From Mesostigma viride (lineage: Eukaryota; Streptophyta; Mesostigmatophyceae; Mesostigmatales; Mesostigmataceae), in assembly GCA_009746045.1 (NCBI GenBank), contig RPFO01000164.1, positions 2,563,285 through 2,627,284 on the forward strand: a stretch of 64,000 nucleotides of DNA, in the 5' to 3' direction. The notes beneath the pieces were generated by a model. That model had not been told where the DNA came from. It did no database searches and saw only the letters and a list, made by a program, of their open reading frames with translations. This document shows, piece after piece, positions 18,433-27,664 of the stretch (positions are counted from its first letter, which is position 1; every line of letters starts with the position of its first letter). A program made the position numbers and the translations under genes.

Positions 18433-19713
18433 ATGGTCAAAGTCGTCAGGTCCGAGGAAGAACTCCGCCAACGCCGGGAAGCGCAGGCCCGCTATCGGCT
18501 CAAACACCCAGAGAAGGCCGCCCTACAGCGAATGAGAGCGATGGCCAAGAAGGACCAGTGGACACCCACCGAGAAGTGGTTGGAGAAACACGGGACAGAT
18601 TGCGAAGAGGTCAACGAGGTGCGAGCAGTCGTCGGCCTCCCAGAAAAGGAGTGCAAACCCCAGGAAGCACCTTCAAAGCCCGCGCCGCCTAAGAAGACAT
18701 TGGCACACCCCGCCCTTTGGTCCTTGGACGACGCCAAGAACATGGTCGCGAATTTGCCGGAGACGCTAAGCCCCGCTGAGGGGGCGGGAAGGAAGAGGGC
18801 GCAGAGGGCCAAGGGGCAGATTTCGAGGGGTTCTGGGAAGACATACCTCGCGCGGTTGACAAAGATCCTCAGGCATCTAGGATACGAACCAGACAAAGAC
18901 GGTGCCAAACCTGTGACGCCCCTCCTCGACACCAAGAAAGTGCGCGAGGCCGTAGACGCCCTGTCTGAGCCTTCCGAGAGGGGCGGCAAGAAGGACCGCG
19001 CCATCACCAAGAAGACGAACGCCAAGGACCTTTTCTCATCGATCAACTCGATCGATAACCAGATGGATGCCGGCAAAAGGATCCCGCAAGACGTGCGCGA
19101 GGCCTACGTGGAGGACATGGCGACGTCCCAGGAAGGTCTCGAGGCCAACGCGGAATTCGTGAGCGAAAACAAGCCACCAGCCCACCCATGGCCCGAGCTC
19201 GTCGAGTTGCGAGATAAGGCCGTCAAAGAGGGCTTGGAGAGCGACAAGGCGCTCATCGGCCTCCTCTACTTTTCCGGCGAAGAACTGCCACCTGTCAGGC
19301 TCGACTACCACGACGCCCGGATTGTGAAATCGGCGAAAGAATTGGGAAAGACCGAGAACGGCTACATCCCAAAAGAGTACAGGTTCATCATCAACGCCCA
19401 CAAGACCGCGCCGGTCCTCGGGGCGATAGATTTTGTAGTCCCCAAGAATCTGAAAACGTTGCGAGAAGCGCTCGACATGCGGAAAGACAGGCCTTACTTG
19501 TTCATGCCTTCTCGAGGCAAAAAAGCCCCAATGTCAGTCGAAACATTCGGCGCGATCCTCCGCAAACATTTCCACGGCGTCGACAACGCTCGCCAGGCTT
19601 TCGTGACCCAATTTGTCATGAATGCAGGCATGGCGGCGAGGAAGCGGTTTGCGAAAATGATGGCGCACTCGGTCAACGTCCAGATCCAATACGAAAGAAT
19701 GAGGAATGATTGA
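18433..19713 (+). CDS. Tyrosine recombinase / integrase
   Basis: 426 aa. The N-terminal third is basic and helical, probably DNA-binding. The C-terminal catalytic core shows Arg289 (PPVRLDY), Arg387 in the box-II region (DNARQAFVTQF), His412 (MMAHS) and the nucleophile Tyr420 (QIQYERM). The first residue of the usual HxxR is Asp here, a known variation. It would cut and rejoin DNA through a 3'-phosphotyrosine link and is the only integrase in the element. PLVs with tyrosine recombinases instead of RVE integrases are known in algae. It starts after a GGTATAAG box and ends before a hairpin at 19745-19767. Confidence 0.85.
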   Translation: MVKVVRSEEELRQRREAQARYRLKHPEKAALQRMRAMAKKDQWTPTEKWLEKHGTDCEEVNEVRAVVGLPEKECKPQEAPSKPAPPKKTLAHPALWSLDDAKNMVANLPETLSPAEGAGRKRAQRAKGQISRGSGKTYLARLTKILRHLGYEPDKDGAKPVTPLLDTKKVREAVDALSEPSERGGKKDRAITKKTNAKDLFSSINSIDNQMDAGKRIPQDVREAYVEDMATSQEGLEANAEFVSENKPPAHPWPELVELRDKAVKEGLESDKALIGLLYFSGEELPPVRLDYHDARIVKSAKELGKTENGYIPKEYRFIINAHKTAPVLGAIDFVVPKNLKTLREALDMRKDRPYLFMPSRGKKAPMSVETFGAILRKHFHGVDNARQAFVTQFVMNAGMAARKRFAKMMAHSVNVQIQYERMRND

Positions 19714-19744
19714 TTCGCTCACTTGTTGAAAATTGATTGTCACC

Positions 19745-19767
19745 CTTTTATAACGTAGTTATAAAAG
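19745..19767 (+). terminator. Hairpin after the recombinase gene
   Basis: Perfect 10-bp arms (CTTTTATAAC and its complement) around GTA, 31 nt after the stop. Giant viruses and virophages often use such AT-rich hairpins for 3'-end formation; that role here is inference. Confidence 0.5.
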
Positions 19768-19888
19768 TCCCGGGTTTTTTCGACCATTGAGAAAGTCTAT
19801 TCTTTTATTGATTAATAAAATCCAAGTTTTTGTCCAACCCAGAAAATTCCAACCCGAGTCCAGCCAGAAAAAAAAATCTAAGCATAGA

Positions 19889-19895
19889 GGTATAC
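19889..19895 (+). promoter_or_regulatory. GGTATAC box upstream of primase
   Basis: GGTATAC, 11 nt before the ATG at 19907. Its position makes 19907 the preferred start over an upstream in-frame reading. Confidence 0.6.
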
Positions 19896-19906
19896 ACACA
19901 TTCATC

Positions 19907-20323
19907 ATGACGACCAAAGTTTACCTGAAGTACAACCCGCGCTGGCTCCCAGCCCAACAGATGGCAATCGACAATGGAGAGAAACTAGGCCATCCTTTCT
20001 TGGCAGCCCTCGACAAGGACGAGAAAACAGCCAAAAAGTACACGAGCGTCAGGGATGTCGAACACCTTATGGAAATTCACAAGGAGTGTATCGACCATCC
20101 ACACATCGACATGCACTGCCTTTACGAGATGGTCAAGGAGGATCACCCCTCCTGGATGCACTTCGACCTCGATGACATCTACCCAAAAGGAGAGGACATC
20201 CCAGACGTGCTCCACCACTTCATACGCATTTTTGAGGCCTTCTGCTTCGATGTGCTGGAAAAAACCCAGACGGCTTCAAGTATCTCATCTCAGGCTCACC
20301 GAGAGAGAAAGGAGACGGCATGA
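19907..20323 (+). CDS. AEP primase, N-terminal fragment (frame-broken)
   Basis: The reading runs 138 codons, but only the first 118 or so are meaningful. FDLDDI (Asp87, Asp89, Asp90) matches the metal-binding motif I of archaeo-eukaryotic primases. After a run of six A (20259-20264) the coding pattern moves to the -1 frame and continues into the next ORF, where motif II begins. The fragment alone lacks the rest of the active site. Either one A is missing (mutation or sequencing) or ribosomes slip -1 at the A run. Confidence 0.75.
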   Translation: MTTKVYLKYNPRWLPAQQMAIDNGEKLGHPFLAALDKDEKTAKKYTSVRDVEHLMEIHKECIDHPHIDMHCLYEMVKEDHPSWMHFDLDDIYPKGEDIPDVLHHFIRIFEAFCFDVLEKTQTASSISSQAHRERKETA

Positions 20324-23300
20324 AGGTGTCATTTCACATAGTGGTCAAATACCTAAAAACCACCGACCTGGCCGCGAGACACTACATCATCAACGAATTT
20401 GGCTATTATGTCCGCAGCCACTTCCTCGACCCCGACTCGACATTTCACAAAGACGCGGCGCTCCTCATCAACCGAGAGAAGGGTTGGCCGTACATCCAGA
20501 AAAAATGGGAGACGTTTGCGGACATCCCCAAGGACTGCGCGACGGATGGAAACATCAAGCTGGTTATCGATGAGTCGATTTACACGAAAAACAGATGTTT
20601 TCGGATGGTGGGCCACCACAAGTTTGGCCAGCACGACCCCAACGCGGTATTGCGCATCATCAGCGGGTCGGACGACATCAAGGACCATCTAGTCAACATT
20701 TACCCCACAACCGACCAGACAGGCGTCCAGACCGTCGAGATGCCCGAGGGGTGGAAGGAGCACTACATGAAGAAATCCGGAAACGCTGGAAGGAGGGCTC
20801 CCAGTGCGTCCATCTCTATGTGGAAAACCGTTTCTGGGACGTTTGTGGACGCTTCGAAAGTCGCCAGATCAGTCGAGGCCATCGCGAAGGTGTCGCCAGG
20901 GTCCAGGTACATGAATACACAGGAACAGTTTTCTGTTATGCGCGGGGGCGCCGTCAAAGTCTCTCGCTTTACATTGGACCCAGGCACCAAGTGTCTGATA
21001 TGCAAGGAGAGCCACAACAGTCCAGGTCACGGGCCAAGGGTCGAGGAGTATAGCGACGGTGAGGTGGCGTACACCTGTTGGGCCGAGAAGCCCAAACCGT
21101 GCAAGACGCATATCAAGATCGCCGACCGGTTCGAGTACATCTCCGACAAGGTCGAGTTCACCGAGGTGTACAGCGAGGGGAAGGTGCGCCACTTCGACCT
21201 GGCGCCGATCGTGCACTCCCTCCATCCAGGCAGCACCGAGAAGCTCACGTACATCACCCAGTCGAGCATGGGCACTGGGAAATCAGAGGCAAACCGCGCC
21301 ATGATCGCGGCGGTCCTCAATCTCTACAAAGATGCGCGAGTGTTGCTGATGTTCGCCAACATCTCCCTATCCAGGCAGGAAGAGTACAACCTCAACAAAG
21401 ATGTCATTGATCCAGCCCTGAACGGCGGCAAAACGAGAACGCGTGCTGAACTGCTGGCTGATTACAGATACTTCCTCAACTATCTCAAGAACTCTCGCAA
21501 GGAGGAAGGCGCCAATGACTATTGGATCACCCACCCACGCGTGCTGGTAGTCCTCAACAGCATCCTGCGCCTACAGGACCGCAGATTCGACGTCGTTATC
21601 TTGGACGAGGTCGACAGCATTTTTAACGCCTTGTCTAATGCCGTCATGAGGGACCGAGAGAACGTTTTCAAGGCACTCATGGACATCATCACGAACGCCA
21701 AAGTATTGATAGCATCGGATGCCAACATCACGGCAGGGGCTGTTAACTTCATCAGGTCCCACAGACCAGCCACGGACTTTCGCGTCATCAACAACGAGTA
21801 CGTTAGACCTACTAACAGGGTGTTACATTTTACATGCATCAAGCCAGGGAGGGGGTGCGAGAAGGAGTGGATATACCAGGCGTCGAAGCAGGCAAAGAAG
21901 TTTCTGGACGCTGGCAAGACGTTCGTGCTGGTCAGTTCTGAGGCAGGCGGCACTCTCGACAGGGTCCGCGAACAGCTCGGAGACTCTCTCAACGGTGTCA
22001 ACACGCGCCGATACACCAGCAAGACGCCGAAGGGCGACCTCGACCTGGGAGCGAACGAGGCGTGGAAAGATGTCCAATACCTCGAGTACAGTCCGACCAT
22101 ATCCGTTGGCGTTTCGTACACCCTTCCCACGTTCGACTCGATGATCGTCATGGCTCGGAACAGTGACAAGCACGCCCCATACACCACTACACTCCAACAA
22201 ATGCACCGCGTAAGGCAGCTGCGAGAGGGCGACGTGCACGTTTTCTACCTCGACTCGACCACGCCCGCAACCAGACCGCTTGCGGATTTCAAGCTGATCA
22301 AGAGCCACACTCGCCAACAAGTCGACGAGATGTTCATGATGATGAAAGGGTTGAAATCTAGCGTCATTAGTTCATGGGGCGAGGACGGGGAGCGCCTTTT
22401 TGGCGACACATCCCCAGCGTACAATTTACTGTGCCGCAACCTAGAAGCATTAGGGGCGTCAAGGAGCCATTACGACGAACTTATGATAAGGACGCTGAGG
22501 GAGCGGTATGGTTACAAGATAGCAGGAGAAGTCCAGGCGGGCAGGTCGGAAGAGGCACCAAAGCTGAAGAAAATAGAGAAGGGAGAGTTTGAGCCGCGGA
22601 TGATCAGCGCCGAGGAGTACCGCGAACTCACGGCGAGGGCAGGTGACCGTGACGCGATATTGACAGACGCCGAGTGCAAGCTCGTCGAGATGTACGAACT
22701 GTGTCATGACCGGTACAAGATATCAGAGGACCTCATAGACGAGGGCCTCATCAAGGAGCTGGCCGATGAAAAGGCTCGCGAGACGTACCATGCCAGGGAG
22801 CAGTACTCTCGCGTGACAGAGCTCGGATGGGAGGCGGCGATTGGCGAGGGCATCGTCGACGACCGCGCGAGGAAGAGTGAGAACGTCTTCGGGCTCGTCA
22901 GGAACAAGAAGATCGATCACGCCTACCGCCTCACAATGGCCAGACAACTGCTGGCTGGCAGTGGGATCATGGAGTTTTGCTTAGACGGCAAGAGTGCATC
23001 GTCGACGGCTATCAGCCGCGAGAGGCTGACTGAGGCGGTGAACAAACTCGACCGGGATTGGTTGTATACCTACCAGGGGAAGTTCCGGTCGGTGTTTGGG
23101 TATCGACGGAGGAGCAAGAACGGACCTGGGTGTCTAAGTTTCGAGCAGTGTGTGGGGGTCCTCGAGTCCATCCTCGCGTCCACGTTGGGCATTAATATGA
23201 GAACTTGGCGCGAGGAGCACGAGAAGGCAAGCGACGCCTACGTCTCTAAAGAGTGCATGATCGAATTCTTTGAGAAGTATAAGCCAGAATGGTGGGGGAA

Positions 23301-23379
23301 GCAGGCAGAGATAGCGGAAGATATCAAGAAAGTAAGGGAGTTCAAGATGCCTAGTGACTATCAGTTTGCGTTTCGTTAA
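20320..23379 (+). CDS. Primase C-terminal part fused to OBP-like SF2 helicase
   Basis: 1019 aa from the first ATG. Residues 1-10 (KVSFHIVVK) carry AEP motif II, so the primase domain is shared with the fragment upstream. A zinc-ribbon-like set (Cys225, Cys228, Cys253, Cys261) follows, as in UL52-type primases. The helicase has Walker A GTGKS (318-322), DEVD (429-432), a PTISVGVSY segment (592-600) and QMHRVR (Arg630, Arg632). These are the hallmarks of herpes UL9/NCLDV origin-binding-type helicases. It should unwind and prime viral DNA; no polymerase is encoded, so host or helper polymerase is needed. The true 5' end is probably 19907. Confidence 0.85.
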   Translation: MKVSFHIVVKYLKTTDLAARHYIINEFGYYVRSHFLDPDSTFHKDAALLINREKGWPYIQKKWETFADIPKDCATDGNIKLVIDESIYTKNRCFRMVGHHKFGQHDPNAVLRIISGSDDIKDHLVNIYPTTDQTGVQTVEMPEGWKEHYMKKSGNAGRRAPSASISMWKTVSGTFVDASKVARSVEAIAKVSPGSRYMNTQEQFSVMRGGAVKVSRFTLDPGTKCLICKESHNSPGHGPRVEEYSDGEVAYTCWAEKPKPCKTHIKIADRFEYISDKVEFTEVYSEGKVRHFDLAPIVHSLHPGSTEKLTYITQSSMGTGKSEANRAMIAAVLNLYKDARVLLMFANISLSRQEEYNLNKDVIDPALNGGKTRTRAELLADYRYFLNYLKNSRKEEGANDYWITHPRVLVVLNSILRLQDRRFDVVILDEVDSIFNALSNAVMRDRENVFKALMDIITNAKVLIASDANITAGAVNFIRSHRPATDFRVINNEYVRPTNRVLHFTCIKPGRGCEKEWIYQASKQAKKFLDAGKTFVLVSSEAGGTLDRVREQLGDSLNGVNTRRYTSKTPKGDLDLGANEAWKDVQYLEYSPTISVGVSYTLPTFDSMIVMARNSDKHAPYTTTLQQMHRVRQLREGDVHVFYLDSTTPATRPLADFKLIKSHTRQQVDEMFMMMKGLKSSVISSWGEDGERLFGDTSPAYNLLCRNLEALGASRSHYDELMIRTLRERYGYKIAGEVQAGRSEEAPKLKKIEKGEFEPRMISAEEYRELTARAGDRDAILTDAECKLVEMYELCHDRYKISEDLIDEGLIKELADEKARETYHAREQYSRVTELGWEAAIGEGIVDDRARKSENVFGLVRNKKIDHAYRLTMARQLLAGSGIMEFCLDGKSASSTAISRERLTEAVNKLDRDWLYTYQGKFRSVFGYRRRSKNGPGCLSFEQCVGVLESILASTLGINMRTWREEHEKASDAYVSKECMIEFFEKYKPEWWGKQAEIAEDIKKVREFKMPSDYQFAFR

Positions 23380-23508
23380 ATCAGGGGCCAAAACGGCAGC
23401 GATGACTATGCCTGACCAGGGCTCCAAATAGAAATCCCTTGCCGGTTAACACCCACAAATACGCTTAGACATTTTTTGAAAGTGGCGCATCCTTTTGAAA
23501 AAAAGACC
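23380..23508. other. Short gap between helicase and right TIR
   Basis: About 130 bp, no gene seen. Confidence 0.6.
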
Positions 23509-23657
23509 CTAAACCCCGCCACCCCCTCTCCCTCCCTTCCCGAGCACCGCGAGGACGCAGACCCCTGCACGAAAGTTCCGCGAATTTCCCGACCAGGGCT
23601 GGGTTTTCCAGCGACCCGGGTGCGCGCTGGGTGGTGAGCTTGACTTTTCGAGGTCCC

Positions 23658-23897
23658 GCGTTCTGCCCAACTCTTAAAAGCTTTTGGTATAAAAGTTGGG
23701 CAGAACGCTGAACCTTCTCCCGCTGTTCTCACACACCCCCGCTGTCCGCGGTCGGTAATGGTTGAGCAAAACGGAAGTCACTTTTTTTCACGCCGCCCAT
23801 CGACCCGGGTGCGCGCTGGGCGGTGAGATTGACTTTTCGAGGTCCCGCGTTCTGCTCAACTTTTGAATGCTTTTGTTATAAAAGTTGAGCAGAACGC
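23658..23897. repeat. Two hairpins in right TIR, one with a paired change
   Basis: The inner hairpin (23658-23708) keeps TGCCCAAC/GTTGGGCA. The outer one (23847-23897) reads TGCTCAAC/GTTGAGCA and has perfect 18-bp arms. Both arms changed together, so pairing is preserved. Confidence 0.85.
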
Positions 23898-24182
23898 CGA
23901 ACCTTCTCCCGCAGTTCTCAACCCACCCCGCTGTCCGCGGTCGGTCATGGTTGAGCAAAACGGAAGTCACACTTTTCACGCCCGTCACGAACCATCGCAC
24001 CCCCAGGCTCGGGAGTAGGAGGGGATCGGTAGGCGGCAGCCCCACGGCTGGTGGTGACGGATGCCAGCATTATAAAGCACCTCTAAAGCCCGGCGACCCT
24101 TGAGCCAAGGTTGGCGGGGGTTGAGAAGGGCCAGTAAGCCCGTGACGGGTGTCAGTAAAAAGTCAAAAAACTCCAATATTTT

Positions 24183-24256
24183 ATCACTCAATTATCACTC
24201 AATCATCATCACTCAATAATAGCTCCCCGGTACCCCACAAGCCCCTATCACTCAAT
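24183..24256 (-). repeat. ATTGAGTGAT iterons in right TIR
   Basis: Mirror image of the left iteron cluster; the outermost copy is at 24247-24256. Confidence 0.5.
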
Positions 24257-24287
24257 AGGGGTTATATATATATTACAAATAATCGCC

Positions 24288-25381
24288 ATGATTCGGTCGG
24301 TTTTTTGCCGGCTCCTGCCCCTTTTGGCAACAGCAGCGCCTGACCTCCTGGACCCCAGCAGCCCTTTGCCCTTCGTCACCGCCATCCAGGAGGCCTATGC
24401 TGAGATCCAGCAGGCCTGTTCTCCCGTCCGTGCCGCTCAGGCGGTACAGCGCCACCTCCCTCGCGGCACTCCCTCGGTCGCCTCCGTTCAATCTCCCGCC
24501 GCATTCCCTGCTCGCGTCATCGATAAACACCAGAAAACCTACGCGGGTATTCTGCACACGGCTGATTGGATTGCTCTTTTCGCGGACCTCAACGCCCAGG
24601 GACGTGCGTGGCTGTTCTCGCTTTCCTTGCGGAGTGTGGGCTCGGCGTACCTTCGTGCTCTTCCCATGGCCCCCCCATTCGCCTTGGCTCCCAGCCACTA
24701 CTCGGTGGCGCTCCGGCACCAGCTATTTGCCCCGCAGCCTCTTGTTCCGGCCGGGCGGCCTTGTGGTAGCTGTGGGCAGCCGCTGGATCCCACGGGGACT
24801 CACTACCTTGCCTGCATGGGGGCCAACAGAATCAGAATTGGTATTTGTATTTGCACACTGTCCTCCTGACGGTGGTGCTCGCCATGATCCGGTCGGTTTT
24901 CCCCCACGCGAACATCCGGTCCGAGGATGCGGATGGCGCTGCCTTCTATTCCCCCAACCACCGGCCTGACATCGTGGTGCTGGACTTTGAGGGGGGTGGC
25001 CGGCATCTGCTTATTGACGTTTCGGTGGCGCGGCCCTTGGCTCTTAGCCACGTGGCTGGGGCCTCCCTCACGGCAGGTTACACGGGGGACCGGGCGGAGC
25101 GGGCCAAGCTCCTGGCCTACGGCGACGTCGGGCACCATCGTGTGGTGCCCTTTGTCCTGGAGGAGTTTGGGGCCATGGGGCCCCTGACCTCCGCCTTCTT
25201 CAAGGAGTGTTGCCGGCTCCGGGAGGACCGGCTGGACCTGGAGGGCCAGCGGGCCCCATGGTCGGCGCGGACCTGGACGTCATATTGGCGTCAGCGCTTG
25301 TCGGTGGCGCTGACTCGGGCCATGGCTGACATCATGCTCCGCCGTACGCGGGCTGATTTTGCGGTGCAGCAGGGCTATTAG
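24288..25381 (+). pseudogene. LINE C-terminal region with REL-type endonuclease
   Basis: Two overlapping frames (24288-24869 and 24845-25381). The first ends with CGSCGQPLDPTGTHYLAC, the Cys/His knuckle found after the RT in many LINEs with a restriction-enzyme-like endonuclease. The second has RPDIVVLDFEGG followed by LLIDVSVARPLALS, the PD-(D/E)xK-type active-site pattern, and ends at AVQQGY. A frameshift near 24830 breaks it. It begins 17 bp from the viral TIR end. Related fragments lie at 25872-26335, 26523-26901 and 27080-27220. Confidence 0.7.
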
Positions 25382-27298
25382 GTTCCTCCCGTTAGGCGTT
25401 TCCATTGGTCTTATCGTAGTATAGAGCTTTGACATGGCTCTGTATATAGGTTCATAGCTGGGCGTTTGCTTTGGTTTGAGTGATTTCACTCTGCTGTAAG
25501 TAATTATATTTTTAATATATATATTAATAATATAATTACTTACAGCAGAGTGAAATCACTCAAACCAAAGCAAACGCTCAGCTGTAAACCTATATACAGA
25601 GCCATGTCAAAGCTCTAGCTATACTACGATAAGACCAATGGAAACTCCTAACGGGAGGAACTTACTATATATACATTATAAAAATATAATTACTTACAGC
25701 AGAGTGAAATCGCTCAAACCAAAGCAAACGCCCATGCAGCTGTAAACCTACATACAGAGCCATGTCAAAGCTCTATACTACGATACTGAAGGCCAATGGA
25801 AACGCCTAACGGGAGGAACCTAATAGCCCTGCTGCACCGCAAAATCAGCCCGCGTACGGCGGAGCATGATATCAGCCATGGCCCGAGTCAGCGCCACCAA
25901 CAAGCGCTGACGCCAATATGACGTCCAGGTCCGCGCCGACCATGGGGCCCGCTGGCCCTCCAGGTCCAGCCGGTCCTCCCGGAGCCCGGCGGCAACACTC
26001 CTTGAAGAAGGCGGAGGTCAGGGGCCCCATGGCCCCAAACTCCTCCAGGACAAAGGGCACCACACGATGGTGCCCGACGTCGCCGTAGGCCAGGAGCTTG
26101 GCCCGCTCCGCCCGCCGGTCCGCCGTGTAACCTGCCGTGAGGGAGGCCCCAGCCACGTGGCTAAGAGCCAAGGGCCGCGCCACCGAAACGTCGATAAGCA
26201 GATGCCGGCGGCACCCCCCTCAAAGTCCAGCACCACGATGTCAGGCCGGTGGTTGGGGGAATAGAAGGCAGCGCCATCCGCATCCTCGGACCGGATGTTC
26301 GCGTGGGGGAAAACCGACCGAACCATGGCGAGCACTGGTCACCGTCAGGAGGATGCAGTGTGCAAAAACTTACTATATATACATTATAAAAATATAATTA
26401 CTTACAGCAGAGTGAAATCACTCAAACCAAAGCAAACGCCCAGCTATAAACCTATATACAGAGCCATGTCAAAGCTCTATACTACGATAAGACCAATGGA
26501 AACTCCTAACGGGAGGAACCTACTAATAGCCCTGCTGCACCGCAAAATCAGCCCGCGTACGGCGGAGCATGATGTCAGCCATGGCCCGAGTCAGCGCCAC
26601 CGACAAGCGCTGACGCCAATATGACGTCCAGGTCCGCGCCGACCATGGGGCCCGCTGGCCCTCCAGGTCCAGCCGGTCCTCCCGGAGCCGGCAACACTCC
26701 TTGAAGAAGGCGGAGGTCAGGGGCCCCATGCACGGCACCAAACTCCTCCAGGACAAAGGGCACCACACGATGGTGCCCGACGTCGCCGTAGGCCAGGAGC
26801 TTGGCCCGCTCCGCCCGGTCCGCCGTGTAACCTGCCGTGAGGGAGGCCCCAGCCACGTGGCTAAGAGCCAAGGGCCGCGCCACCGAAACGTCAATAAGCA
26901 TTTTTGCGGTGCAGCAGGGCTATTAGGTTCCTCCCGTTAGGCGTTTCCATTGGTCTTATCGTAGTATAGAGCTTTGACATGGCTCTGTATATAGGTTTAT
27001 AGCTGGGCGTTTGCCTTGGTTTGAGTGATTTCACTCTGCTGTAAGTATAATTATATTTTAAATATATATTCCCATTCCTGGAGGGCCAGCGGGCCCCATG
27101 GTCGGCGCGGACCTGGACGTCATATTGGCGTCAGCGCTTGTCGGTGGCGCTGACTCGGGCCATGGCTGACATCATGCTCTGCCGTACGCGGGCTGATTTT
27201 GCGGTGCAGCAGGGCTAATAGGTTCCTCCCGTTAGGCGTTTCCATTGGTCTTATCCGGCGTAGTATAGAGCTTTGACATGGCTCTGTGTATAGGTTTA
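25382..27298. repeat. Nested and inverted copies of the REL-LINE 3' end
   Basis: The 3' UTR at 25382-25520 is followed by an inverted copy at about 25530-25670, then minus-strand pieces of the endonuclease region at 25681-26340 and 26376-26900, then plus-strand 3' ends at about 26905-27060 and 27080-27298. Shared landmarks are TTTGAGTGATTTCACTCTGC and GGTTCCTCCCGTTAGGCG. No intact gene remains. The pattern suggests repeated insertion plus inverted duplication. Confidence 0.75.
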
Positions 27299-27664
27299 TT
27301 AATTAATTAATTAGACTCGTGCTCCCGTTGGGGAGTCACGGAGCATTAACCCCGATGGATGGATGGATGGGTGCACACATTCCTACCGGTCTAATCTATC
27401 TACATTGGCTACATACATCTATCTAACAACATTCTAACTACAACATCTATCTAGGCAGCCGCACGCTGCCCTAGGGGGAGCTATCTAGCGTGCCTCCCGC
27501 GGGATTGCCGCACACGCGGGCGCTTCCCCACTGGGGGGGGCTCGTTGTCCTCTATGACCTGGGCCCACTTGGCCTTGTCCATCATCTTCTTCCAAATCAC
27601 GGAGAGGCCTAGGCCCCCCATGTCCTCTACTAGCTGTTCCTTGAAGGTGCGGGCCTTGGGCCAG
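27299..27664 (-). mobile_element. 5'-truncated LINE fragment with TSD
   Basis: A 366-bp fragment of the same family as 42215-43398, in minus orientation with an ATTAATTAATTA tail at its left edge. It is flanked by GTATAGGTTTA at 27288-27298 and 27665-27675, so it inserted into a REL-LINE 3' region. Confidence 0.8.

Larger units (their letters stand above)
3865..24271. mobile_element. Integrated polinton-like virus (algal PLV provirus)
   Basis: About 20.4 kb between TIRs of 766 and 763 bp. Hallmark genes are a double-jelly-roll major capsid protein, penton, FtsK/HerA-type packaging ATPase, tyrosine recombinase and primase-helicase. Genes are in two divergent blocks that meet at about 15.94 kb. 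There is no family-B DNA polymerase, RVE integrase or cysteine protease, which distinguishes it from canonical Mavericks/Polintons and fits the PLV group known from algae. ATTAC follows the right TIR at 24272-24276 and precedes the left one at 3860-3864, a probable 5-bp target duplication, though the AT-repeat ends make the exact edge uncertain. One 1.7-kb insert and three frame breaks suggest partial decay. Confidence 0.9.
23509..24271 (-). repeat. Right terminal inverted repeat of the virus
   Basis: Inverted copy of 3865-4630 with scattered substitutions and small indels. It holds two units with hairpins at 23658-23708 and 23847-23897 (189 bp apart) and the outer iterons. The divergence between the two TIRs shows they have not been homogenised recently. 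Confidence 0.9.

Noticed and set aside
19787-19906. Upstream extension of the primase fragment
   Set aside because: It covers the GGTATAC box and is basic, low-complexity sequence; the ATG at 19907 is better placed.
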